A stretch of DNA of 64,000 nucleotides from an uncultured Muribaculaceae bacterium (GTDB taxonomy: Bacteria; Bacteroidota; Bacteroidia; Bacteroidales; Muribaculaceae), in the NCBI GenBank assembly GCA_910579035.1, contig CAJTSR010000007.1:40960-104959 (forward strand), read 5' to 3'. A program made the position numbers and the translations under genes. The notes beneath the pieces were generated by a model. That model did no database searches and had not been told where the DNA came from. It saw only the letters and a list, made by a program, of their open reading frames with translations. Of the stretch, positions 24,721 through 32,954 are shown in pieces (positions within the stretch are counted from its first letter, which is position 1; every line of letters begins with the position of its first letter).

Positions 24721-24876
24721 ATGAGCCTGTTTAAAAAGCCGTCAACAAAGGGCAGCAAGAAGTTTCAGGTCGCCTGTACCGCTAAAGACAAGCAGCCTCT
24801 GAAAATCAAGCTTTCGCTTGTTACTTCGGAGGAACGCGAAAAATATCGTGTGCCTGTTTACGACTACATTCTTTGA
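24721..24876 (+). CDS. Small basic protein of unknown function (51 aa)
   Basis: A 51-residue ORF, MSLFKKPSTKGSKKFQVACT and onward, ending REKYRVPVYDYIL, rich in lysine (pI clearly basic). It has its own textbook promoter and an A-rich leader (AACTAAAAGAAGATA) before the ATG. Its TGA overlaps the ATG of the next gene (TGATG), so both are translated together. GC and codon use (many c-ending codons) resemble core genes, unlike its partner. I do not recognise the family. A role is unknown; a lysine-rich small protein could bind nucleic acid, but nothing shows that. Confidence 0.6.
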   Translation: MSLFKKPSTKGSKKFQVACTAKDKQPLKIKLSLVTSEEREKYRVPVYDYIL

Positions 24877-25424
24877 TGCGGCGGGCGCTCAACTCATATA
24901 AAGCATATAAAATAATGCGGAGCAGGGATACATCTACGCTTCGCATTATTTCTTTATGGAAATTCAAATCTACAAAGAGCAATAAGTGGTATATAGTTGA
25001 GGTTGAGGAATTTCCATTTCATTTTTACGGTTTGAAATTTTATTACAAAGGCGTATCTCTTAGCAAGAACCGATATTCCCTCTTGACGAATGACTATGAG
25101 CCTCGTACAATCGTAATGTCGTGTATCAACATTATGCGTAAATATTACGATTGCGACCCTTGTGCCTCTTTTGGATTTGTTGCTGCAAACGACCTTCCCG
25201 GCAATGATAATCCCGAAGAGCCAAACAAGCGTTTTCGTTTTTATCGCCGTATGATGCTTACAATGTTTAGTCCCAGGGTGTTTGTGCAGTATGCAGATAT
25301 TTCAAATTCAGTATATATGCTTGTCAATAGGGAAATGCTTGACAGAGGAGAGGTTTCAATACCGACCATTGAAGCAGCGCTGTCAAGTTTGTATGTTGGC
25401 GATTACAGTCTTTTTAGTGACTGA
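24876..25424 (+). CDS. Uncharacterised protein (182 aa), AT-rich gene
   Basis: Soluble, basic and aromatic-rich protein starting MRRALNSYKAYKIMRSRDTS, with a beta-rich first half (WYIVEVEEFPFHFYGLKFYY) and FRFYRRMMLTMFSP in the second. There is no signal peptide. The gene overlaps the preceding 51-aa gene by one base. Its codons are much more AT-rich than those of the neighbours, so it may be acquired. No family recognised with confidence. Confidence 0.6.
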   Translation: MRRALNSYKAYKIMRSRDTSTLRIISLWKFKSTKSNKWYIVEVEEFPFHFYGLKFYYKGVSLSKNRYSLLTNDYEPRTIVMSCINIMRKYYDCDPCASFGFVAANDLPGNDNPEEPNKRFRFYRRMMLTMFSPRVFVQYADISNSVYMLVNREMLDRGEVSIPTIEAALSSLYVGDYSLFSD

Positions 25425-25539
25425 ATTTTTCGATTCGTTTGGCAGCGATAAAAACGCGGTAATTGTGGTTAAAATATTATAATTAATGCTTAATAAGATT
25501 AAAAAGGAGCGGGCGTTTGCGTATGGCGCGGGCGGGGAC

Positions 25540-25614
25540 TTGCTTTTTGCCTAAAAATTAAGTAATTTTGCACTATATCTTCGAGAGAGGAGGGGGCGGG
25601 GCGCTTCCTCCTCT
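25540..25614 (+). promoter_or_regulatory. rimP-nusA-infB promoter and leader hairpin
   Basis: TTG at 25540-25542 and TAATTTTG at 25563-25570 (20-bp spacer) form the promoter. Just downstream, AGAGGAGG (25586-25593) pairs with CCTCCTCT (25607-25614), giving an 8-bp stem with a GC-rich loop in the 5' untranslated region, 21 bp before the rimP ATG. The preceding part of the gap (25425-25539) is AT-rich and shows nothing else. Confidence 0.6.
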
Positions 25615-25635
25615 TCGTTTAGGCCTAAATTTTGC

Positions 25636-26118
25636 ATGATAGATAAAGAATTGCTTGTCAAGACGGTTATCGAAGCCATCAGTGGTACCGACCTTTTTCT
25701 GGTCGAAGCCAAGGTGGGTTCGTCGAACGACATAAATATAGAGATAGATTCAGCGAGCGGTGTCGATATCGACACCTGTGCCCGCATAACCCGCCGCATA
25801 GAAGAGGTTTTCGACCGCGAAGCCGAGGATTACAGCCTCGAAGTAGGCTCGGCCGGCCTTACATCGCCTTTCAAGGTGCGCCGCCAGTACGAGAAGAACG
25901 TGGGCAACGATGTTGAAGTGCTCACTTCCGACGGCCGCAAGCTCCACGGCGTGCTCGAGTCTGTCGAGCCGGGCGAGAGCGATACCGACGTGGCCTTCGT
26001 GGTCACCGTGCCTGTAAAGGTGAAGGAGCCGGGTGCCAAACGCCCCGTTGTCCGTATGGAGCCGCAGCAGCTCAGCTCGGGCGCGTGCAAGTATGTGCGC
26101 TACGACATAAAATTCTGA
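25636..26118 (+). CDS. rimP: Ribosome maturation factor RimP
   Basis: Assists 30S subunit assembly. The 160-aa protein has the N-terminal alpha/beta domain with INIEIDSASGVDIDTCARIT and the conserved DYSLEVGSAGLTSPFK, then a C-terminal SH3-like barrel (GKKLHG-type segment GRKLHGVLESVEPGE). First gene of the conserved rimP-nusA-infB operon, 44 bp upstream of nusA. ATG 25636 follows the leader hairpin. Confidence 0.93.
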   Translation: MIDKELLVKTVIEAISGTDLFLVEAKVGSSNDINIEIDSASGVDIDTCARITRRIEEVFDREAEDYSLEVGSAGLTSPFKVRRQYEKNVGNDVEVLTSDGRKLHGVLESVEPGESDTDVAFVVTVPVKVKEPGAKRPVVRMEPQQLSSGACKYVRYDIKF

Positions 26119-26162
26119 TTAATAAATACCACACGAAATAAGAAATAATTCCCGCAATAGCA

Positions 26163-27449
26163 ATGGCAAAGAAAGAGGAAACTCCCAATATGGTCGAACA
26201 GTTTGCCGAGTTCAAAGAACTTAAGAACATCGACAAGACCACAATGATTAGCGTGCTCGAAGAGTCGTTCCGAAACGTGCTGGCAAAAATGTTCGGCACC
26301 GACGAGAACCTCGACGTGATTCTCAACCCCGACAAGGGCGACGTGCAGATTTTCCAGAATCTCGAAGTCGTGCCCGACGGAGAGGTGGAGAACCCCAACT
26401 TGCAGATATCGCTGTCCGACGCGCGTGCCGACGACGACCCCGAGGCAGAGGTTGGCGAGGAGCATACCCGCGAAATCATATTCGAGAAGTTCGGCCGCCG
26501 CGCTATCCTCAACCTGCGCCAGACACTCCAGAGCCGTATCCTTGACTTGCAGAAGGAAGCCATCTACAATAAGTTCAAGGAGCTTGAAGGCGAGCTTGTG
26601 ACAGGCGAGGTGTACCAGACATGGAGCCGCGAAACGCTGCTCCTCGACGACGAGAAAAACGAGCTTCTCCTGCCCAAGAGCGAGTCCATACCCGGCGACT
26701 TCTTCCGCAAGGGCGAAACCGTGCGCGCCGTCATTGCCAATGTCGACAATAAGAACAACAACCCCAAGATTACCGTTTCGCGCACCAACGAGGCCTTCCT
26801 CCGCCGCCTGTTCGAGCTTGAGGTTCCAGAAGTTCACGACGGCCTGATCAATATCCGCGCCGTGGCCCGCATACCGGGAGAGCGCGCCAAGATTGCCGTT
26901 GAGAGCTACGACGACCGTATCGACCCCGTTGGCGCCTGCGTGGGTGTCAAAGGTTCCCGAATCCACGGTATCGTGCGCGAGCTCCGCAACGAGAACATCG
27001 ATGTAATCAACTATACTTCCAATCCCTCCCTCTTCATACAGCGCGCTTTGTCGCCCGCACGTATCTCCACTATCCGTCTTGACGAGGAAGCAAAGAAGGC
27101 CGAAGTGTTCCTGCGTCCCGAAGAGGTGTCGCTGGCTATCGGCAAGAACGGCCACAACATCAAGCTGGCCACCATGCTTACCGGCTACGAAATCGACGTA
27201 TACCGCGATACCGAGATGATTTACGAGGACGATATCTTCCTTGACGAATTCCGCGACGAAATCGACGCATGGGTTATCGACGCCCTTAAGAACATAGGTT
27301 GTGTCACCGCCAAGAGCGTGCTCAACACCCCGCGCCAGACACTCCTCGACAAGTCGGACCTCGAAGAAAGCACCATCGACGAAGTACTCGAAGTGCTCCG
27401 CCGCGAATACGAGGAAGAAGAGGACGAAGAAACTCCCGCAGAGGCATAA
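26163..27449 (+). CDS. nusA: Transcription termination/antitermination protein NusA
   Basis: Binds RNA polymerase and nascent RNA to modulate pausing and termination. In 428 aa: N-terminal polymerase-binding domain (to about 130), S1 domain (GELVTGEVYQTWSRETLLLD onward), two KH domains including RIDPVGACVGVKGSRIHGIV, NPSLFIQRALSPARI and VSLAIGKNGHNIKLATMLTG, and a helix-hairpin-helix-like acidic tail ending EYEEEEDEETPAEA. It is preceded by rimP and followed, after 122 bp holding a hairpin (27459-27494), by infB. Confidence 0.96.
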   Translation: MAKKEETPNMVEQFAEFKELKNIDKTTMISVLEESFRNVLAKMFGTDENLDVILNPDKGDVQIFQNLEVVPDGEVENPNLQISLSDARADDDPEAEVGEEHTREIIFEKFGRRAILNLRQTLQSRILDLQKEAIYNKFKELEGELVTGEVYQTWSRETLLLDDEKNELLLPKSESIPGDFFRKGETVRAVIANVDNKNNNPKITVSRTNEAFLRRLFELEVPEVHDGLINIRAVARIPGERAKIAVESYDDRIDPVGACVGVKGSRIHGIVRELRNENIDVINYTSNPSLFIQRALSPARISTIRLDEEAKKAEVFLRPEEVSLAIGKNGHNIKLATMLTGYEIDVYRDTEMIYEDDIFLDEFRDEIDAWVIDALKNIGCVTAKSVLNTPRQTLLDKSDLEESTIDEVLEVLRREYEEEEDEETPAEA

Positions 27450-27458
27450 CCCGTCAGT

Positions 27459-27494
27459 CGGGAGCCTCTTTGACAACTCTCCTTGACGCTCCCG
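27459..27494 (+). other. Intercistronic hairpin between nusA and infB
   Basis: CGGGAGC (27459-27465) pairs with GCTCCCG (27488-27494). No T-tract follows, so it is more likely a processing or pausing hairpin than a terminator. Confidence 0.35.
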
Positions 27495-27571
27495 CAGTGT
27501 AATACTGGCGAATAAAGACACCTCATCCACTTCCCGTAACCCCACATTTAGAAAAAGGACCAACACAATAT

Positions 27572-30544
27572 ATGGCGAAAACGAAAATAAGTAAAGTAGC
27601 AAAAGACCTTAACGTATCGGTGCCGACCGTTATCGAGTTTTTGCGCACAAAAAACATCGAAATCGACGACAATCCCAATACCCGGATAGAGGATGAGGTT
27701 GTAAACCTCCTTATGGGAGCTTTCAAGAGCGACAAAGACCTTAAGAACCGTTCTACCGCTTTCAGCAACGAACGTAAGGAAAGCAAGGTGCGCACCGCTC
27801 CCATAGCTCCTGCCGAGCCGGCTCCCGCCCCTGTTGAAGAGGTGAAGGCCGCCCCCGTGGCCGGGCCCCACATTCTTGGCAAGCTCGAGCTTGACGCCAA
27901 CGGCAACCCCGTGGTGCGCCGTCCTCAGGAAGCCCCCAAGGCCGAGGCTCCGAAGCCTGCCGCACCCAAGGCAGAGCCGAAGGTTGAAGAACCTAAGGCA
28001 GAAGCTCCCAAGGCAGCTCCCGTAGAAGCCCCCGCTCCCAAGCCTGAGGCTCCGAAGGCGGAGGCTCCTAAACCCGCAGCCCCGGTTCAGAATGCTCCTA
28101 AGCCCGCGGCTCCGAAAGCTGAGGCTCCCAAGGCTCCGGCACCCAAGCCAGCACAGCCCAAGGCCGAGGCTCCGAAGCCTGCCGCCCCCAAGGAAGAATC
28201 CTCCAAGGCCGAAGCTCCGGCTTCTGCAGAACCCGAAGTATTCACTATCGAGCGCTCGCAGCCGGCTCCCTCGCTCAACATCGTGGGAAAAATCGACCTC
28301 GACGCCATTAACCTTACCACCCGTCCTAAGAAAAAAACGAAAGAAGAGCGACGCAACGAGCGCAATGCCGGCCGCAACAATGGCGCGCAGGGCGCTGCCT
28401 CGGCCGAGGGCGACCGTAAGAAACGCCGCCGTATAGCAGGCAAGGAAAAGGTAGATATCGAAAAGGCAGGCCGTCAGGCCGCCGGCGACAACCGTCAGGG
28501 CGGCAACAATCGCCAAGGCGGCGCGCAGGGTGGCAACAACAACCGTCAGGGCGGAGGCCAGGGCGGAAACAACCAGCGTCAGGGCGGCAAGAACGACCGC
28601 AACCGCCGCCAGCCCGTGCAGCAGCCCGAAGTACATGAAGAGGACGTACAGAAGCAGGTTAAGGAAACACTCGCACGCCTTACCTCGAAGGATAAAAACC
28701 TCAAGCGCGGCGCCAAGTGGCGCAAGGAGAAGCGCGAGGCCAACGCTTCGCGTGAACGCGAGGCCATGCAGGCCGAAATGGCAGAAAGCCGCGTGCTGAA
28801 AATCACCGAGTTCGTTACAGCCAACGACCTTGCCGTGATGATGGACGTGCCTGTCAACAACGTAATCGCCACCTGTATGAATATCGGCGTGATGGTGAGC
28901 ATCAACCAGCGTCTTGACGCCGAAACCATCAACATCGTTGCCGAGGAATTCGGATTCTCCACCGAGTATGTTTCTGCCGAGGTTGCCGACGCCATACATC
29001 AGGAAGAGGACCGCGAGGAAGACCTCGTGAGCCGTCCGCCGGTAGTGACGGTGATGGGCCACGTGGACCACGGCAAGACCTCATTGCTCGACTATATCCG
29101 CAAAGCCAACGTTATTGCGGGCGAGGCAGGCGGTATTACCCAGCATATAGGCTCGTACAGCGTCAAGCTGTCCGACGGCCGCCATATAACCTTCCTTGAC
29201 ACCCCCGGTCACGAGGCATTTACCGCCATGCGTGCCCGTGGTGCCAAGGTGACCGACCTTGTGATAATAATTGTTGCGGCCGACGACAACGTGATGCCTC
29301 AGACCGTGGAGGCTATCAACCACGCTTCTGCCGCCGGTGTGCCCATAGTGTTTGCCATCAACAAGATCGACAAGCCCCACGCCAACCCTGACAAAATCAA
29401 GGAAGAACTCGCTGCAATGAATTACCTCGTGGAGGAATGGGGCGGCAAGTACCAGAGCCAGGATATTTCGGCCAAGCAGGGCATCGGTGTCGAAGAACTT
29501 ATGGAGAAGGTGCTCCTCGAGGCTGAAATGCTCGAGCTGCGCGCCAATCCCAAACGTCGCGCCATAGGCACAATCATAGAGTCTACCCTCGACAAGGGCC
29601 GCGGATATGTGGCCAACGTGCTTGTGCAGAACGGTACTCTTCGTGTGGGCGACGTTGTGCTTGCAGGCAACCATTTCGGCAAGGTGAAAGCTATGTTCAA
29701 CGAGCGCAACCAGCGCATCAAGGAAGCCGGCCCGGCTACTCCCGCGCTCATACTCGGCCTGAACGGCGCTCCTACCGCAGGCGATACCTTCAACGTGCTT
29801 GAAACAGAGCAGGAAGCCCGCGAAATCGCCAACAAGCGCGAGCAGCTTGCCCGCGAGCAGGGTCTGCGCACTACCAAGATGCTTACTCTCGAGGACATAG
29901 GCCGCCGCCGCGCCATAGGCAACTTCCAGGAACTCAATATAATAGTGAAGGGCGACGTGGACGGCTCGATCGAGGCCCTTTCCGACTCCCTTATCAAGCT
30001 TTCGACCGAGGAGATACAGATCAACGTGCTCCACAAGGCTGTGGGCGAGATTTCAGAGAGCGACGTTACTCTCGCAGCAGCTTCCGATGCCATCATTATC
30101 GGCTTCCAGGTGCGTCCGAGCGTTGCAGCCCGCCGTGCCGCCGAGCGCGATGGCGTGCAGATACGCCTCTACTCTGTAATCTACCAGGCCATAGAGGAAG
30201 TGAAGGACGCTATGGCCGGCATGCTTGCTCCCGAAATCAAGGAGGAAATCACCGGTACGGCAGAAGTGCTTGAAACATTCCATGTGTCGAAGGTCGGCAC
30301 AATCGCCGGAGCTCTCGTGCGCGAAGGCAAAATCAAGCGCGGCTGCAAGGTGCGCCTTATCCGCGAAGGCATTGTGCGCTACACCGGCGAGCTTGGCTCG
30401 CTCAAGCGCTTCAAGGACGATGTGAAGGAAGTTATTTCCGGCTATGACTGCGGTATCTCCATCGCGGGATACAATGATGTCAAGATCGGCGACCTCATCG
30501 AAGGATTCGAGGAGAAGGAAGTGGCCCGCACATCGATTGAATGA
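27572..30544 (+). CDS. infB: Translation initiation factor IF-2
   Basis: GTPase that brings initiator tRNA to the 30S subunit. At 990 aa it is long because of its N-terminal part. After an IF2_N domain (VSVPTVIEFLRTKNIEIDDN) comes an Ala/Pro/Lys/Glu low-complexity region (about residues 80-225), a basic stretch (RPKKKTKEERRNERN), then a Gln/Gly/Asn/Arg tract (about 305-350). The second IF2_N element (KITEFVTANDLAVMMDVPVN) precedes the G domain: GHVDHGKTS near residue 494, DTPGHEAF, NKIDKP. Domains II-IV follow to the end. Its stop overlaps the folK start (ATGA). Confidence 0.97.
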   Translation: MAKTKISKVAKDLNVSVPTVIEFLRTKNIEIDDNPNTRIEDEVVNLLMGAFKSDKDLKNRSTAFSNERKESKVRTAPIAPAEPAPAPVEEVKAAPVAGPHILGKLELDANGNPVVRRPQEAPKAEAPKPAAPKAEPKVEEPKAEAPKAAPVEAPAPKPEAPKAEAPKPAAPVQNAPKPAAPKAEAPKAPAPKPAQPKAEAPKPAAPKEESSKAEAPASAEPEVFTIERSQPAPSLNIVGKIDLDAINLTTRPKKKTKEERRNERNAGRNNGAQGAASAEGDRKKRRRIAGKEKVDIEKAGRQAAGDNRQGGNNRQGGAQGGNNNRQGGGQGGNNQRQGGKNDRNRRQPVQQPEVHEEDVQKQVKETLARLTSKDKNLKRGAKWRKEKREANASREREAMQAEMAESRVLKITEFVTANDLAVMMDVPVNNVIATCMNIGVMVSINQRLDAETINIVAEEFGFSTEYVSAEVADAIHQEEDREEDLVSRPPVVTVMGHVDHGKTSLLDYIRKANVIAGEAGGITQHIGSYSVKLSDGRHITFLDTPGHEAFTAMRARGAKVTDLVIIIVAADDNVMPQTVEAINHASAAGVPIVFAINKIDKPHANPDKIKEELAAMNYLVEEWGGKYQSQDISAKQGIGVEELMEKVLLEAEMLELRANPKRRAIGTIIESTLDKGRGYVANVLVQNGTLRVGDVVLAGNHFGKVKAMFNERNQRIKEAGPATPALILGLNGAPTAGDTFNVLETEQEAREIANKREQLAREQGLRTTKMLTLEDIGRRRAIGNFQELNIIVKGDVDGSIEALSDSLIKLSTEEIQINVLHKAVGEISESDVTLAAASDAIIIGFQVRPSVAARRAAERDGVQIRLYSVIYQAIEEVKDAMAGMLAPEIKEEITGTAEVLETFHVSKVGTIAGALVREGKIKRGCKVRLIREGIVRYTGELGSLKRFKDDVKEVISGYDCGISIAGYNDVKIGDLIEGFEEKEVARTSIE

Positions 30545-31044
30545 GTACATTATACCTCAACATAGGCTCTAACAGCGGCGACCGCCGGGCTTTTATTGTC
30601 CGGGCGGTCGCCGCTCTGCCTTGTGCGTTGAAGCCGTGTTTCGCCGCTATGCGGGTCAGCACAGAGGTGGAGTCGGAGCCGTGGGGCTATGAGTCGGCGG
30701 CACGGTTTATAAACGTGGGTGTGAAGATAGAGCTGCATCACTGCGGGGTGTGGACGGCGGCGGAGCTTGAACGCCTGCTGTCGGTACTCAAGGAGCTTGA
30801 ACGCTCCATATCGGCGATGCCGCACCGCGATGCCGGCGGCGGATATTCCGACCGCGAGCTCGACATAGACATTATAGCGCTCGACGATGTCCGCTACAAG
30901 TCGGAATCTCTCGAAATACCGCACCCGCATATGGCCGCCCGCCGCTTCGTTCTTGCCCCTATGGCAGAACTCGCGCCGGAGTGGCGTCACCCGGCCACTA
31001 TGCTCACCGCCGCAGAAATGTTATGCCAAGACTACTCCAGATAA
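30541..31044 (+). CDS. folK: HPPK, dihydropterin pyrophosphokinase
   Basis: Transfers pyrophosphate from ATP to 6-hydroxymethyl-7,8-dihydropterin in folate synthesis. The 167-aa protein shows LNIGSNSGDRRAFIVRAVAA, STEVESEPWG, and the family signature region DRELDIDIIALDDV, then EIPHPHMAARRFVLAPMAEL. ATG 30541 overlaps the infB stop by four bases. The gene's last 22 bp overlap the following glycosyltransferase. Confidence 0.92.
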   Translation: MSTLYLNIGSNSGDRRAFIVRAVAALPCALKPCFAAMRVSTEVESEPWGYESAARFINVGVKIELHHCGVWTAAELERLLSVLKELERSISAMPHRDAGGGYSDRELDIDIIALDDVRYKSESLEIPHPHMAARRFVLAPMAELAPEWRHPATMLTAAEMLCQDYSR

Positions 31045-32222
31045 ACGTTACGGCCAATCAAGGCTCGCACGGGCGCATAGCCGAGGATATAGGGCTGCTC
31101 GCCATGTCGCGTGGCTGGGATAGCTTCATTGCCTATGGGCGGGGGAGGCCGCGCAGCAGTTCGCAGCTTATTCGGATAGGCTCCAAGGCCGATATGTATG
31201 CCCACGGGGCGGAATCACGCCTGCTCGACAACCACGGGCTTGCCTCGCGAGGAGCCACGCGCCGTCTGGCGAGGATAATCGAGGAGATAGCCCCCGATAT
31301 TGTGCACCTCCATAATATCCACGGCTACTATGTGAACTATCCCATACTGTTCGACTGCCTGCGTCGGCTCGGAGTTCCTGTGGTATGGACTTTTCACGAT
31401 TGCTGGCCTTTTACTGGCCATTGCGCCAATTTTATGGCCATAGGCTGCGAGAAGTGGCGGACGGGCTGCGGTTCGTGTCCGAGGCTGTCGGCATATCCGG
31501 CTTCTTTGTTTGCCGACAGGTCGGCGGCCAATTTTCAGCTTAAGAAAGAGGTTTTCACGTCGTTGGGGAGCCGGCTCGCCATAGTGGCAGTGTCGAAGTT
31601 CCAGCAGCGATATATCTCAGACTCGTTTTTAGGCTCCTGCGACATCAGGCAGATTTACAACGGGGTAGATACTGCGGTATTCCGGCCCGTGTGTGAAAAA
31701 GACACGGAGCCGCGTATGGTTTTAGGTGTGGCCAACGTGTGGAACCGTGACAAGGGGTTGGACGATATGATAGCCCTTTCGGAGATGTTGCCGGGCGATA
31801 TGCGCGTGGTTCTTGCAGGGCTTTCGCCGTCGCAGCTCCGCAGACTTCCGGCGGGTGTGACAGGCATTGCCCATACGGAGGGAGTGGCCGAGCTTGCGCG
31901 CCTTTATTCGAGGGCGACGGTGTTTGTCAACCCGACATGGGAGGACAATTTTCCGACTACGAACATAGAGGCTCTTGCCTGCGGCACGCCGGTGATTACT
32001 TACCGTACCGGCGGTTCGCCCGAAGCGGTCGATGCGGCTACCGGAATGGTGGTGCCGCGAGGCGATTTGGCGGCACTTGCAGGTGCCGTTAAGGAAATAG
32101 CATCTTGCAGCACTGAGGCCTTGGGGGAGCAGTGTCGTGCACGCGCGCTCGCCTTGTATGATAAAAAAGAGCGATATACCGAGTATATCGCCCTTTATGA
32201 GGATTTGTTTGGAACATTATAG
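31023..32222 (+). CDS. Glycosyltransferase family 4
   Basis: A 399-aa GT-B transferase, probably acting on surface polysaccharide or glycan. The N-terminal domain has NVTANQGSHGRIAEDIG, DIVHLHNIHGYYVNYPILFD and the cysteine-containing WTFHDCWPFTGHC ... CGSCP segment seen in a group of Bacteroidetes GT4 enzymes. The C-terminal domain has the donor-site motif NPTWEDNFPTTNIEALACGT. ATG 31023 (MPRLLQINVTAN) is chosen; an upstream ATG at 30981 lies in folK with unrelated residues. The 3' end overlaps the converging SDR gene by six bases. Confidence 0.88.
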   Translation: MPRLLQINVTANQGSHGRIAEDIGLLAMSRGWDSFIAYGRGRPRSSSQLIRIGSKADMYAHGAESRLLDNHGLASRGATRRLARIIEEIAPDIVHLHNIHGYYVNYPILFDCLRRLGVPVVWTFHDCWPFTGHCANFMAIGCEKWRTGCGSCPRLSAYPASLFADRSAANFQLKKEVFTSLGSRLAIVAVSKFQQRYISDSFLGSCDIRQIYNGVDTAVFRPVCEKDTEPRMVLGVANVWNRDKGLDDMIALSEMLPGDMRVVLAGLSPSQLRRLPAGVTGIAHTEGVAELARLYSRATVFVNPTWEDNFPTTNIEALACGTPVITYRTGGSPEAVDAATGMVVPRGDLAALAGAVKEIASCSTEALGEQCRARALALYDKKERYTEYIALYEDLFGTL

Positions 32223-32954
32223 GGTTAGCTCGATGCGGCGCCATAGCGAGTCGGGCACCATGCGCCACAGAGCCGTCACCACGGCCCAGCGCGAATCTAT
32301 GTAGCTTACCCGGCGGCCTCGCAGCATGGCTTTTTCGAGCCTTGGAGCCACGTAGTCGATGCTCATTTCGAGAGGATAAGTCTTGTGTGCTCCCAGCAGC
32401 GGGGTGTCTACGAATCCGGGTCTGATGTCCGTTATGGCGACATTGACGTGCTGTTGGTGCGCGAGCTGGTCGATTGCCTGAAGGAAAGTCCACTGGAAGC
32501 GCTTCGATGCCGAGTAGGTGGCCGATACCCCTATGCCTTTCATTCCGGCAACGCTCGTTATGGCGGCTATATGGCCTCGGCGCAGGGTGGCCGTGTCGCG
32601 GTAGTATTTGTACGCGGCTGTTATTATGCGGGAGAAGCCTATGACGTTCGATTGCAGGGTCTGCTCGTCGCGCTCGGCATCGAGGGCCGGGTTGTACCAC
32701 CCGCAGCCGGCGGCGTAGAGCAGATAGTCCATGCCGTCGATAAGTTCGATCAGATTATAAAATTTGTCGACGGCATCTTTCTCGGCCACGTCGAAAGCCA
32801 TATATTCCACACGGTCGGGATATAGCTCCTTTATTTCTTTGAGTCGGTCTTCGCGCCGTGCCACGATTCCCACGCGCCAGCCGAGGCGGGCGAAGTCGGT
32901 AGCCACGCGCATGCCCATGCCTGAGGATGCTCCTATGATTATTATCTTCTTCAT
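32217..32954 (-). CDS. Short-chain dehydrogenase/reductase
   Basis: A 245-aa Rossmann-fold NAD(P)-dependent oxidoreductase. Glycine motif GASSGMGMRVATDFARLGWR (8-27), a serine in AAITSVAGMKG and the catalytic TYSASKRF (Tyr-x3-Lys) are present. The substrate is unknown. It is the last gene of the six-gene operon; its ATG overlaps the stop of the DUF6048 gene (ATGA). Its own 3' end overlaps the converging glycosyltransferase by six bases. Confidence 0.9.
   Translation of the reverse strand: MKKIIIIGASSGMGMRVATDFARLGWRVGIVARREDRLKEIKELYPDRVEYMAFDVAEKDAVDKFYNLIELIDGMDYLLYAAGCGWYNPALDAERDEQTLQSNVIGFSRIITAAYKYYRDTATLRRGHIAAITSVAGMKGIGVSATYSASKRFQWTFLQAIDQLAHQQHVNVAITDIRPGFVDTPLLGAHKTYPLEMSIDYVAPRLEKAMLRGRRVSYIDSRWAVVTALWRMVPDSLWRRIELTL

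Noticed and set aside
27459..27494. Terminator between nusA and infB
   Set aside because: The stem is only 7 bp with no T-tract, and the two genes belong to a conserved operon.
28000..28250. DNA repeats within infB as a mobile or recombining repeat
   Set aside because: They are in-frame codon repeats of an Ala/Pro/Lys-rich linker, which is normal for IF-2 in this phylum.
27548..29071. Antisense open frame over the first half of infB
   Set aside because: Created by the biased codons of the Ala/Pro/Lys and Gly/Gln/Arg tracts; the sense protein is plainly IF-2.
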